From Roseofilum reptotaenium CS-1145 (GTDB taxonomy: Bacteria > Cyanobacteriota > Cyanobacteriia > Cyanobacteriales > Desertifilaceae), in NCBI RefSeq assembly GCF_028330985.1, contig NZ_JAQMUE010000112.1, positions 62,001 through 126,000 of the forward strand: DNA of 64,000 nucleotides, read 5' to 3'. Shown here piece after piece: positions 22,252-31,618 of this stretch (within the stretch, counting starts at the first letter, position 1; every line of letters begins with the position of its first letter). The notes beneath the pieces are model-generated. The model saw only the letters and a program-made list of their open reading frames with translations, was not told where the DNA came from and ran no database searches. The position numbers and the translations under genes were made by a program.

Positions 22252-22848
22252 ATGGGAATTAACCTAGAAAAAGGACAACGAATTTCCTTAGAGAAAATTG
22301 CTCCGGGCTTGAAAAGTTTGCTGTGTGGATTAGGTTGGGATGTTGTCGAATCAAAGGGATTATTGGGAATTCTAAAAAAAGAGGCCAATCTGGATTTAGA
22401 TGCGTCGGTAATCTGCTTGGACGACCAAGATAAGCTGAAGGGAGTTACGGATTTAGTCTATTTTGGAAACTTGCGCCATTCTTCAGGAGCAGTAACCCAT
22501 TTGGGCGATAACTTGACGGGAGAAGGAGAAGGGGATGATGAACAGATTTTAGTATCGCTAGACCAACTGCCGCCAGGGATCAAAAAGTTGGTATTTGTGG
22601 TCAATATTTATGAGTGCTTATCGCGAAAGCAGGAGTTTTCGCAAGTCAAAAATGCGTTTGTGCGCTTGGTTAACCGGTCGAATAATCAGGAGATTGCGCG
22701 GTATAATCTTTCGGGTTCCAATTATGCGGGAATGACTGGGATGATTATGGCAGAAGTCTATTTACAAGATGGACAATGGCAAATGGCAGCTAAGGGGGAA
22801 GGATTTCGAGTGAAAAATTTACAGGAAATAATCCAATATTATCGGTAG
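22252..22848 (+). CDS. TerD-family calcium-binding stress protein (copy 2)
   Basis: Paralogue of the preceding gene with the same architecture (LGWDVVESKG, DLDASVICL, DNLTGEGEGDDE, MAEVYLQDGQWQMAAKGEGF). It has 198 residues, and a short insertion (LLGILKKEANL) before the DLDAS strand distinguishes it from copy 1. The acidic metal-binding signature is identical in both copies. A hairpin at 22922-22945 may end the operon. Confidence 0.9.
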   Translation: MGINLEKGQRISLEKIAPGLKSLLCGLGWDVVESKGLLGILKKEANLDLDASVICLDDQDKLKGVTDLVYFGNLRHSSGAVTHLGDNLTGEGEGDDEQILVSLDQLPPGIKKLVFVVNIYECLSRKQEFSQVKNAFVRLVNRSNNQEIARYNLSGSNYAGMTGMIMAEVYLQDGQWQMAAKGEGFRVKNLQEIIQYYR

Positions 22849-22921
22849 TTTCTAGGAGATCGCTACGGGCGGGGAGTGGATAATCGGTCATGGGTCATTG
22901 GTTAGTATGAGTACGGAAACT

Positions 22922-22947
22922 AGGGGCGAAGTGGCGATCGCCCCTTT
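22922..22947 (+). terminator. Probable terminator after terD pair
   Basis: AGGGGCGA (22922-22929) and TCGCCCCT (22938-22945) form a perfect 8-bp GC-rich stem with an 8-nt loop, followed by a short TTCCTC tract. It lies 73 nt after the second TerD stop codon. The U-tract is poor. Confidence 0.5.
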
Positions 22948-23135
22948 CCTCACCTTTGGGATATCATAACAGCACTTTGCTGGCATTATGAAACACAAGC
23001 TTGAATCCTCTCTCTCTATGTACCACAACCCTATTCCCTATTCCCCAGCGCCAAGCGCTGTATCTACTATCAACTGCTATAACATAGGGTGCAACAGTTT
23101 AGAATCACTTCAAGCTCAGGAGCATTTTTAGTTGC

Positions 23136-23231
23136 ATGATGAGTATCTTAGTATCTATCACATTAGGTTTAGTCTTGATTGGGATTATCATTTACGCGCT
23201 GATCGCAGAAGAGTCAAAAGGTGGTGAGTAG
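23136..23231 (+). CDS. Small single-helix membrane protein
   Basis: A 31-residue product from ATG 23136 (30 from the second ATG): one hydrophobic helix (SILVSITLGLVLIGIIIYAL) followed by a charged tail AEESKGGE. AGGAG lies 13 nt upstream, rather far for a Shine-Dalgarno. The stop is 9 nt before the next gene's ATG, so the two are probably one transcript. Size and layout recall photosystem or cytochrome b6f small subunits, but I cannot match it to a named one. Confidence 0.5.
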   Translation: MMSILVSITLGLVLIGIIIYALIAEESKGGE

Positions 23232-23240
23232 GGAGCAACA

Positions 23241-24167
23241 ATGAGAGTTAAATTAGTTAAATTAGGAGCGATCACCATTCGCTTAAGTTTATTTGCTTTT
23301 TTATTGGTGATTCTTTGCCAAACCACCACCCATAGCTTTGTCGCGAATAGACCAAAAATTGTATTTCAGTCCCTGCGGGAAAACAATATGTCCATCTATG
23401 TCATGAATGACGATGGTTCCTATCCTAAGCGCCTGACCCATATTTTACGGGATGATGGCTTACCGGCTTGGTCACCGGATCGCCGTAAAATAGCCTTTGT
23501 CTCAAACCGGGACTTAAATCGGGAAATTTATGTGATGAACGCCGATGGTGGAGATCAACGACGGTTAACCATCAATCCCGCTTGGGAATTTTACCCCACT
23601 TGGTCGCCCGATGGAGAGAAAATTGCCTTTAGTTCCGATCGCAACGGGAATCAGGATATTTTTGTCATGAATCCTGATGGAACCAGGCAAACCAATATTA
23701 GCCATCATCCTGCAGTGGAGCGATCTCCCGATTGGTCTCCTGATGGCAAGCAGATCCTGTTTACGTCGAACCGCTCTGATGGCAAGAGTTTCCAGATTTA
23801 TCTCATGAATGCAGATGGTTCTAATGTCATTCAATTGAGCGATCGTGAAGGCATTCACCACACCCCCGTTTGGTCTCCTGATGGAGAGAAAATTGCCTTT
23901 AGTTTTGAATCTTTTCAACTTAAACCCGGTTACTTTACCCGTGATGCCGATATTTATCTCATGAATGCAGACGGAACCAACCTCATTAACTTAACCCGCA
24001 ACCCAGGACGAGACCTCGAACCTACTTGGTCACCCGATGGTTTCAAGCTCGCTTTCCGCTCCACTCGCAATGGTTCCGATCTAATTTTTACAATTAATAG
24101 AGATGGATCAAATGTAAAACCCATTACAGAATTACCCCAAACCGGTGCAGCACCCGATTGGTATTAA
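23241..24167 (+). CDS. TolB-like beta-propeller protein (PD40/WD40-like repeats)
   Basis: A 308-residue exported protein. A hydrophobic N-terminal segment (LSLFAFLLVILCQTTTHSFV) is followed by at least five repeats of the pattern xxIYVMNADGxxxxRLTxxxxxxxxPxWSPDGxKIAF, as in the TolB C-terminal propeller. There is no TolB N-terminal domain, so it is not the Tol-Pal TolB itself. GGAG precedes the ATG at 7 nt. It probably acts in the periplasm as a binding scaffold. It is likely co-transcribed with the small membrane protein upstream. Confidence 0.8.
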   Translation: MRVKLVKLGAITIRLSLFAFLLVILCQTTTHSFVANRPKIVFQSLRENNMSIYVMNDDGSYPKRLTHILRDDGLPAWSPDRRKIAFVSNRDLNREIYVMNADGGDQRRLTINPAWEFYPTWSPDGEKIAFSSDRNGNQDIFVMNPDGTRQTNISHHPAVERSPDWSPDGKQILFTSNRSDGKSFQIYLMNADGSNVIQLSDREGIHHTPVWSPDGEKIAFSFESFQLKPGYFTRDADIYLMNADGTNLINLTRNPGRDLEPTWSPDGFKLAFRSTRNGSDLIFTINRDGSNVKPITELPQTGAAPDWY

Positions 24168-24355
24168 TTTTCAACCCTATGCTATCCTACTTCTATAGAT
24201 AGCTATTGATCGAAGTCACAAACTGTAAAGATTTTATAACTTCAGATAAAAATCTTTATATATCTAGCATAGTTTTTGATTTATACTTAGGAACTGCGTT
24301 AGAAAATGCAGTCACTCTTTAGAGTGGTTAATCCTAACAACTAGGAGTTTTTCTG

Positions 24356-24394
24356 ATGAGTGAAGCAGGGTTAAGCCAGAAAAGCTTAGGTTAA
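24356..24394 (+). CDS. Mini-ORF upstream of mscS (leader peptide candidate)
   Basis: A 12-codon frame (MSEAGLSQKSLG) with a good AGGAG at 24343-24347, 8 nt before its ATG. It ends 22 nt before the first MscS gene. A hairpin CACTC-TTTA-GAGTG lies at 24313-24326. It could be a translated leader that influences mscS expression, or chance. Confidence 0.3.
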   Translation: MSEAGLSQKSLG

Positions 24395-24416
24395 GATTCG
24401 ATCCCATAGAAACAAA

Positions 24417-26087
24417 ATGATGGAAAACTTATACAATCTTATCTTTGTCATCAGTGAGTTAGTAGTCGTTTTAGTTGCCTTTATTGTGCTGCAATGGGCG
24501 ATAAATTTCCTCTTCAAGAAAAGCTACCACTTATCATGGCTGAAAGACAAAAAAAGCCAAATTGATAGGCTTCGGAAATACTCGAAAAAAATCCTAGCAT
24601 TTTCTTGGTTTTTCCTCAGTATCTCCATCGTTTTAGCCAATGTATTTTTGATTTATCGAGGGGAAAAAGACTTACTCAAGTACACCCTGAGATTGTTTCA
24701 AAATGTACCCAAACAGTTATGGCAAACGACGTTGTTTGGACTCTTGATTACCAGTGGTCTAATTATCGTTACCTTAACCATTATCCGTTATCTTGATCCG
24801 GTTCTCAACCCAGCCGGTAAAAAAGTAAAAGAGTTTGCTGTTTTTGCTAAACTAACTGCTGTTTACGATCAAACCGATCTGTTTTTAGCAAACACCAAGT
24901 TTCATGTCACCAATACCCTTTGGCTGCTGACCTTATATCTCAGTGGATACTCTTTTAAGTTACCAGAAACACTCATAAGCTACTTGAAAACCCTATTGAT
25001 TGGGTATCTCATTGTTGCTTTAAGTATCCTCATTTTGCAAGCCGCAACTTCGATTATTGATAGTCTCGATAATCTGATTGAATCTTATTTCAAGCCAGAC
25101 ACCTTAGTCAGTCGATATTATGGCAATCTTAAGCATTTAGTCCCCTTCGCTAAACGCTGTTTAGAAGCTGTAATTTATGTCAATATGGTCACCCAAGTCA
25201 TTGGATTAATTCAGGCAATTACTGGGTTGACCAATATTGGAGAAAAACTGATTAATTTAATTGTCATTATCCTCCTCAGTCGTGTCTTTATTGAGTTGAG
25301 TCAACTCCTCCTTGAAGAAGTCATGCTATCTGACAAAAGCTTATCAGATACGCAGAAGCAGCGACGGATGACGATTACGCCACTGATGCAAAGTTTATCC
25401 AAATACTTGATATACTTTGGTGCTGGTATTTTGATTTTAGATGTTTTTGAAATTGACCCCACCCCCATTTTAGCCGCAGCGGGTTTATTGGGTTTAGCCG
25501 TAGGTTTAGGGGCACAAAACTTGATTAACGATATGGTCAGTGGGTTCTTTATTTTATTTGAAAACTATTATTTAGTTGGAGACTTTGTGGAGACAGGAGA
25601 CGCTTCAGGGGTTGTAGAAGCCATTGAACTCAGAACGACTCGCATTCGCCATCCTAATGGTCAAGTTTATATCATTCGTAATGGAAATATTGAAGAGGTT
25701 GTAAACTATTCTAGAGATTTTATCTATGCCGTAGTCGATATCCCGATTTCCTATGAAGCAAATGTCAAGAAAATCTATGGAATTTTAGGACAAGTTAGTG
25801 AAGAGTTACAAGCGAATCACCCCGAAGTTTTAGAACCCATTGACTTTAATGGAATTGAGGAATTTACGACCTCTCATATGATCATTCGCACCATGACAAA
25901 ACTCAAGCCAATCAGTAACCCCAGAGGCATCCATGACGAAATTCAAGGAGTTGTCCGAGATATGATCAAAGAGGCTTTTGATCGGGCAGGAATTCCACCT
26001 CTGTTACCTCAACGGATTATTCGCTTTAAGTCACCAGAAGATAGTCAGATTAATTTGCTCAAACCCGATAATCCGTCTATGACTTAA
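24417..26087 (+). CDS. Mechanosensitive ion channel, MscS family (large)
   Basis: Inner-membrane channel gated by membrane tension. The 556-residue protein has several N-terminal TM helices (first at ~8-30) and the MscS pore-plus-beta region at about 335-430: PILAAAGLLGLAVGLGAQNLINDMVSGFFILFENYYLVGDFVETGDASGVVEAIELRTTRIRHPNGQVYIIRNGNI. The G/A-rich packing helix and the following beta domain are conserved. It is followed 30 nt later by a second MscS gene, probably as an operon. Confidence 0.9.
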   Translation: MMENLYNLIFVISELVVVLVAFIVLQWAINFLFKKSYHLSWLKDKKSQIDRLRKYSKKILAFSWFFLSISIVLANVFLIYRGEKDLLKYTLRLFQNVPKQLWQTTLFGLLITSGLIIVTLTIIRYLDPVLNPAGKKVKEFAVFAKLTAVYDQTDLFLANTKFHVTNTLWLLTLYLSGYSFKLPETLISYLKTLLIGYLIVALSILILQAATSIIDSLDNLIESYFKPDTLVSRYYGNLKHLVPFAKRCLEAVIYVNMVTQVIGLIQAITGLTNIGEKLINLIVIILLSRVFIELSQLLLEEVMLSDKSLSDTQKQRRMTITPLMQSLSKYLIYFGAGILILDVFEIDPTPILAAAGLLGLAVGLGAQNLINDMVSGFFILFENYYLVGDFVETGDASGVVEAIELRTTRIRHPNGQVYIIRNGNIEEVVNYSRDFIYAVVDIPISYEANVKKIYGILGQVSEELQANHPEVLEPIDFNGIEEFTTSHMIIRTMTKLKPISNPRGIHDEIQGVVRDMIKEAFDRAGIPPLLPQRIIRFKSPEDSQINLLKPDNPSMT

Positions 26088-26117
26088 ATCATTGATCCTG
26101 TTGCAGAGAGAAACCCG

Positions 26118-27248
26118 ATGACGATCGCGGAAATTTGGGAAAAATTGGTTACCTATCAGTTATTCAGTATCCCCTTACCTAAATGGATAATTGTCTTATT
26201 GATTCTGGTTATTGTTCAATTCTTACGGCAAGTCATTTCTAAACTGGTGATTCGTAAGATTGAACAAATAACAGCAGCCACAGAAACAACCTTAGATGAT
26301 GAACTAGTCGAGATTTTCAAGCCTTCCTTTAGTTTGCTGGTTATCTTAGGAGGGATTTGGGCAATTCAGTTAGTTCTCTCTGAAAACCTGACCCCGAAAC
26401 TTAATCAAACCCTTGATGGCTTATTGAGCTGGTTAGGGGTCGTAATTATGGCTTATATTATTTATCGAGCCTCCAGTTTACTCGCTGAAATTGCTTCTAC
26501 AGTTATTATTGGTTCTGAAGGAGAATTTCAGGAAATAATTAGGCCATTTTTACCCAAAATATTCCAAACGGCTGCCATTGTTATCATGGTGATCAAAGCC
26601 GCAGAAATTTTCCTAGGAGCTTCCACAGGAGCCTTAGTTGGACTACTCGGCGGTGCCGGAATCACCATCGGTTTGTTACTCAAAGATATTGTCTATGACT
26701 GGTTTTGTACCTTCATTATTTTCTCCGATGGACTGTATCGCCAAGGCGATTGGATTATGGTTCAAGGGTTGAGCGGATTCACTCAAGTGATAGATATTGG
26801 CTTTAGAAGTACCGAACTAAAAATTGGCCCCTGGGGTTCGACAGTAAAAATTCCTAACTCGAAGATGATTTCTGGCATTGTGGAAAACTGGACTCAAGTG
26901 GGAAGTAGTGGCAATCCCTTAATGTGGGGAATTCTACTCAAGCTAAGAGTTGATGGTATCTGTGCGAAAAAGACTCAGCGGATTTGCGAGCGTCTCCGAG
27001 AGATTGCACCTTCCATTGAAGGAGTGCATCCCAAATGCACGGTCTTTTTAAAAGAGATTGATGGCAATGCTCGTGTCTTTGATATCCGCGTTAAAGTACA
27101 AGACTTAGATTCTTACTATAACATTCAAGAGAGTTTAAATATTAGAATATTGGAGCTGATAGAAGAAGAAAAAATTCCCAGTCTCAATGTTCAATTGAGA
27201 ACCGATCCAGAGAGCTATAACAAATTGGTGAATTCAGAGAATAATTAA
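26118..27248 (+). CDS. Mechanosensitive ion channel, MscS family (small)
   Basis: A 376-residue channel protein with TM helices near residues 20-40, 75-95, 105-130 and 150-175. It has the pore helix TGALVGLLGGAGITIGLLLKDIVYDWFC and a beta domain with GDWIMVQGLSGFTQVIDIGFRSTELKIGPWGSTVKIPNSKMISGIVENWT. It is second in a two-gene MscS operon. Its stop codon overlaps the convergent stop of the hybrid kinase on the other strand (27245-27248). Confidence 0.9.
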   Translation: MTIAEIWEKLVTYQLFSIPLPKWIIVLLILVIVQFLRQVISKLVIRKIEQITAATETTLDDELVEIFKPSFSLLVILGGIWAIQLVLSENLTPKLNQTLDGLLSWLGVVIMAYIIYRASSLLAEIASTVIIGSEGEFQEIIRPFLPKIFQTAAIVIMVIKAAEIFLGASTGALVGLLGGAGITIGLLLKDIVYDWFCTFIIFSDGLYRQGDWIMVQGLSGFTQVIDIGFRSTELKIGPWGSTVKIPNSKMISGIVENWTQVGSSGNPLMWGILLKLRVDGICAKKTQRICERLREIAPSIEGVHPKCTVFLKEIDGNARVFDIRVKVQDLDSYYNIQESLNIRILELIEEEKIPSLNVQLRTDPESYNKLVNSENN

Positions 27249-30200
27249 GTAGGAAGTTGAGGCTCTTTTTGTTTCAGAATGACTAGGGCCATATCATCAA
27301 ATACTGTATGTTGGCCAATATGATTCTGAACATCAACAATAATTGCCTGGCGAATTTCTTCAGCCGATTGGTGATGATGAGCTTGAACCACTTCACACAG
27401 TTTATCAATACCATAAAAGACTCTATCTTTGTTTTCTGCTTCGGGAATCCCATCCGTATACAAAACCACTACATCTCCAGGGTTGAGTGCGATTTGAGCA
27501 GAGGAAATAAATTGACTGATGTTAGCTTCTAAACCTAGGGGCAATCCTAAATCAATTGTATCAATTCGTTCAACTTCTCCATTGTATCGAACAACGATCA
27601 TCTCTTCATGTTGTCCACTGAGTTGGATGATTCCATTGCTATAGTCTAGAAGTGCGAGCGTCATACTTTTATCAGAATTCATGCGCTCAATATTGTGATA
27701 GAGAGTGCGATTGAGAATCGATAGGAATTCTACGGGATCGGTTTGTTTACTTTCTTGCAGAGTACGGACAGCGGTTTGAGCCATAATCATGATGATACTA
27801 CTTTCGAGTCCATGGCCAGTAACATCACCAATCCCAATTGTGAGGCGATTTCCCTCCACTAAGACATCATAATAGTCTCCACCCACATCTTCCGCCGGTT
27901 GCATACATCCAGCAATATCTAAAGTGGAGATCGCCCTCAACTCAGATGTAGAGGGTAATACCATCTCTTGCATCCGGCGAATAATATCCAATTCTGCACT
28001 TAAATACAAGTTTTCCGCCTTCAAACGTTTCAAATTGAGCTGAGTCCGTAAACGGGCTAATAACTCATCCTTAGCAATGGGTTTAGTAAGATAATCATTT
28101 GCCCCTACCTTTAAACCCGCGACAATATCTTGAATTTGATTTTTTGCCGTCAATAATAAAATGGGCAATTCTGTAATATTAAACTTTTCCCGTAATCGTC
28201 TCGTTACTTCATATCCCGTCATTTTGGGCATCATGACATCTAGCAAAACTAAATCAGGTTTTAATCCATTATCGATTAACTCTAACGCTTCTTGACCGGT
28301 ACTTGCTTGGCAGATAGCATAGTCATTCAAAGATAAATGATTGACTAAAACTTGACGATTTACCGGTTCATCATCCACAATCAAAATTTGTGATTTTTCT
28401 TCTACTTCTACCTGATGTATCTCTTCAAGAGATTCCCACTTATCTTCTACTTTGAGTTCACTACTTGGGAGGGTTAAGGTTGATGAGTTGTTAGACACTT
28501 TAGCAGATGAGATAGGTAGTGTAAAAGTAAATTTTGAGCCTTTATTAACCTGAGAACTAACACAAATTTTACCCTGATGTAATTCTACTAATTGTTTAGT
28601 AATTGCTAACCCTAATCCTGTCCCTCCATATTCCCGCTCTGTTGAACCATCTGCTTGCTCAAAAGATTCAAAAATCTTCTCCAATTTATCTTCAGGAATT
28701 CCAATCCCGCTATCAGACACTGAAACCGCAATTTCAGAGTTATGACTAGAAGATTTGAGCGCTTCTGCACTAACTTCTACAATTCCCGACTCAGTAAACT
28801 TAATGGCATTACCAACCAAGTTATAAAAAATTTGTTGTAAGCGATTTTCGTCCGCTTCTGCAAGAGGATAGTCTTTAGGGATATTATTAATCAGTTTTAC
28901 GTCTTTCTGGGCGACTAATGGTTTCGATAAAGTCAAAACAATTTCAACAATTGAATGCAAATCGACAGGTTTGAGTTGCAACGTAATGGTCTGATGTTGT
29001 AACTTAGAAAAATCTAAAATATCATTGACTAAGTTTGACAAGCGACGAGCGCTAGCAATAATGGTAAATAAGTTAGAACGAGTGACAGGAGAGAGTTCTC
29101 CCGCTACTCCATCCATCAAAGATTCGGCAATCCCAATAATTCCATTTAATGGGGTTCTTAGCTCATGGGATGTATTGGCTAAAAAGCTATCTTTCATTCG
29201 ATCGAGTTGCTGAAGCCGCACATTCGTTTGATCTAAATCATCTTTTTGTTTCTGTAACGTTTCAAAAGATGATTTAAGTTTTTCGGACATGAACATAAAA
29301 GATTGAGACAATTCTCTTAACTCATGGGAACGATGAATATTTAACTGCTGCTCCCAGTCTCCAAGAGATATTTTTTTTGCCGCTTCATTCAAACTTAAGA
29401 TATCTTGGATAATCCATCGGGAAGTCATAATTCCCAATATAGTTGCCACACCTAAAGCTATGAAGCACAGTAAAATAGTCATGCGATTATTCTCATGAAT
29501 TTTAGCCATGAAATCAGATTCAGGAATAATCACGACAATCAACCAATCTAATCCATATTCGTCGCGATATGAGGTGACTTGAATTAACTGCCATTCGTCT
29601 CCTAGTTTGAATTTTAGCTGTTGGATCCCTGATATATCGTTAAAATCTGGAAACTCAGTTTCTAAAAATTTTGCAGTTGCTTGAATTAATGGATTATCCA
29701 TATCCCTTGCTGGCAACCGTTGCGGTTTTTCTTCTCCTTGAATTAAAGGTGATGCATCTGTTGAGGAACCAACTAATAATCCATTCCGCTCCATTATAAA
29801 TGTTTGACCGGTCTTACCAATTTCTAAAGTTTGTAAAAAGGTGCTGATCTCTAGCAAAGATAGATCAACTACTAAAATAGCTTCTAGATTTCCATCTTTA
29901 TTATAATAGTGACTGAAACCTGGTAAGGAGATATTACGACGATTTGCCCAAATAAAAATTTCTCCCCAACTCGGTTTATCTATATTTTTTCCATCTATAT
30001 ACCAAACCCTACTAAACATATCCCAATTGGGATATTGATCGTATATTTCTGTCCGATATCCGGCCGGATCTACATCCCAAATTTCATAGATTTTGTCCGG
30101 ATCTTCTATGCTCCAATGGGCAGTTCTAACTTGACCATTCACGATATTTTCTGAACCACTAAAAAGACCTTTTGGTGTGGCTAAATTAATAGAAGATATA

Positions 30201-30535
30201 TTGGGGAAAAGTTGTATTTGTTGCCAAAAATGACGTTCTAATAAGGTCACATCATTGAGGTCTAGTTTCCCCATTTCTAAGTCGTGAAGATTAATTCGAT
30301 TGATTAAATGGGGATTGGATAAATAAGTGTTTAAATGATCGGTTATGCGGCTGGTGGTTTCTTGTCGTAACTGAGTTGCTAATTCTTCAATGGCTTGTTG
30401 ACCATTACGATACGACCAATATCCAATTAATCCTACGACTACAAATATTTGTACCAAGAATGGCACAATTAAAACTATCCTTAAGGGAAGTTTTTCAGAT
30501 GCTTTATTAATCCATTGATTCAGCCGTATCGCCAA
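27245..30535 (-). CDS. Sensor kinase-receiver-PP2C fusion (dCache-HAMP-HisKA-HATPase-REC-SpoIIE)
   Basis: A 1096-residue signalling protein. An N-terminal TM helix and dCache-like sensor (to ~340) lead to TM2 with HAMP (~350-430), HisKA SHELRTPLN (phospho-His457), HATPase (NLVGNAIKF, DSGIGIPED, GTGLGLAI), a receiver with Asp766 in LVLLDVMMP, and a PP2C/SpoIIE-type phosphatase at ~870-1090 (VGGDYYDVL, GIGDVTGHGLESS, YTDGIPEAEN). The whole path from sensing to Ser/Thr phosphatase output is in one chain. The target of the phosphatase, usually an anti-sigma-antagonist STAS protein, is not encoded nearby. It is convergent with the mscS pair. Confidence 0.93.
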   Translation of the reverse strand: MAIRLNQWINKASEKLPLRIVLIVPFLVQIFVVVGLIGYWSYRNGQQAIEELATQLRQETTSRITDHLNTYLSNPHLINRINLHDLEMGKLDLNDVTLLERHFWQQIQLFPNISSINLATPKGLFSGSENIVNGQVRTAHWSIEDPDKIYEIWDVDPAGYRTEIYDQYPNWDMFSRVWYIDGKNIDKPSWGEIFIWANRRNISLPGFSHYYNKDGNLEAILVVDLSLLEISTFLQTLEIGKTGQTFIMERNGLLVGSSTDASPLIQGEEKPQRLPARDMDNPLIQATAKFLETEFPDFNDISGIQQLKFKLGDEWQLIQVTSYRDEYGLDWLIVVIIPESDFMAKIHENNRMTILLCFIALGVATILGIMTSRWIIQDILSLNEAAKKISLGDWEQQLNIHRSHELRELSQSFMFMSEKLKSSFETLQKQKDDLDQTNVRLQQLDRMKDSFLANTSHELRTPLNGIIGIAESLMDGVAGELSPVTRSNLFTIIASARRLSNLVNDILDFSKLQHQTITLQLKPVDLHSIVEIVLTLSKPLVAQKDVKLINNIPKDYPLAEADENRLQQIFYNLVGNAIKFTESGIVEVSAEALKSSSHNSEIAVSVSDSGIGIPEDKLEKIFESFEQADGSTEREYGGTGLGLAITKQLVELHQGKICVSSQVNKGSKFTFTLPISSAKVSNNSSTLTLPSSELKVEDKWESLEEIHQVEVEEKSQILIVDDEPVNRQVLVNHLSLNDYAICQASTGQEALELIDNGLKPDLVLLDVMMPKMTGYEVTRRLREKFNITELPILLLTAKNQIQDIVAGLKVGANDYLTKPIAKDELLARLRTQLNLKRLKAENLYLSAELDIIRRMQEMVLPSTSELRAISTLDIAGCMQPAEDVGGDYYDVLVEGNRLTIGIGDVTGHGLESSIIMIMAQTAVRTLQESKQTDPVEFLSILNRTLYHNIERMNSDKSMTLALLDYSNGIIQLSGQHEEMIVVRYNGEVERIDTIDLGLPLGLEANISQFISSAQIALNPGDVVVLYTDGIPEAENKDRVFYGIDKLCEVVQAHHHQSAEEIRQAIIVDVQNHIGQHTVFDDMALVILKQKEPQLPT

Positions 30536-30846
30536 TTGGATAAAATCTCCTTGATGAATGAATATTTACTGTCACATCTCATTTTGTCGATTCATTATTA
30601 AGATTTGTAACATTTTACCGTACTTGTTGTCACAAGACAGACAACTTTTGGGTAATTTGATTGGATGCACCCATCATGAAGTTCTCTAATCCTCTGTTAG
30701 GTTTCTCCTGTTGGGCTAAAATTCGCCTCATTTTGGCTTTAAGTGACTTGGCTATACTGAGATCGGGATTGGCACTCAAACTCCATTATCTTAGTACTGA
30801 GGTTTAAATTCGAGTGTTAGAGGGTATTTATCATCATGGTAACCGC
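30536..30846. other. Intergenic region, little structure
   Basis: No gene is seen. A short hairpin GTTGTC/GACAAC lies near 30628-30648. The rest is AT-rich sequence between the divergent kinase gene and a membrane-protein relic. Confidence 0.4.
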
Positions 30847-31143
30847 ATGGAAGCAAATTTATGGATACTGTTTGCTCTCGGATTAGGTTGGCGATCGATC
30901 CTTCCCTCTCCCCCCCATGCTACACTGTCTCGATGGGTAGTCCCCATTTTTACTCTATTTGGTCTCTCCGATCTAGTAGAAGTGCATACCGGAGGATGGT
31001 GGAAACCTGGGTGGTTATTGCTGTGGTAAGGGCTGTGTATTTTAGGGATGTTGGTGTTGCTCAGGGTATATCGGGCTTCACGCTTGGAAATAGAGTTGTT
31101 TAGAACCGTTCAGCTTGGATTGAACGCTTGCACAAACTGTTGA
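30847..31143 (+). pseudogene. Small membrane protein gene interrupted by one in-frame stop
   Basis: From ATG 30847 the frame reads a hydrophobic protein (ANLWILFALGLGWRSILP, WVVPIFTLFGLSDLVEV, TGGWWKPGWLLLW) and meets TAA at 31027-31029. Past this stop the same frame continues with GLCILGMLVLLRVYRASRLE, a convincing last helix and basic end, to TGA at 31141-31143. A single AAA-to-TAA change would explain the stop. I do not know its function. The resemblance to conserved cyanobacterial membrane proteins is from memory. Confidence 0.55.
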
Positions 31144-31427
31144 TGTTCTGTGGACTGAATCCCCTGTTGCAAAACTGCCAACACTTGCGCCATATTACCC
31201 TGGATCATGGCTTCAATATCTAATCGCAACCCAGAAAACATCACTGAGGAAATAACTCCCATTTCCTCAGGTGATAACGAAACATAATCACCATTGTCTA
31301 AACGAAACCAATCAATCTGGCGATCGCACATCTGCCAAACTCTATACTCTTGTACACCACTACGCCGATACGCCCATTTTTTATCCCCTAGATCAATGGC
31401 AGCACTACTAGCAGCAATTTCTCTCAC
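31110..31427 (-). pseudogene. Uma2-family gene fragment (C-terminal half)
   Basis: Codes for 105 residues typical of the second half of Uma2 proteins: VREIAASSAAIDLGDKKWAYRRSGVQEYRVW, then LSPEEMGVISSVMFSGLRLDIEAMI and a final VLAVLQQGIQ...HQQFVQ. The only start is a GTG, and an in-frame stop occurs just upstream near 31460. The N-terminal half with the family's acidic active-site residues is missing. This is a 5'-truncated relic, converging with the damaged membrane protein gene. Confidence 0.75.
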
Positions 31428-31618
31428 TAACTTCTGAAGCGTTATGGCATTATACTTAAGCGATCATTTTTTATTGTAGATCAGACCAAATCATAGACTT
31501 CTTGGAGAAGTCAAGGAATAGGGAATAGGGGTAAGAATACAGGATACTCCTACCCTTCATTTTCTACCGACTGATGGAAGAGGTCTAATGTAGAGTTGAG
31601 AGACTTTAAATTCCAGAC

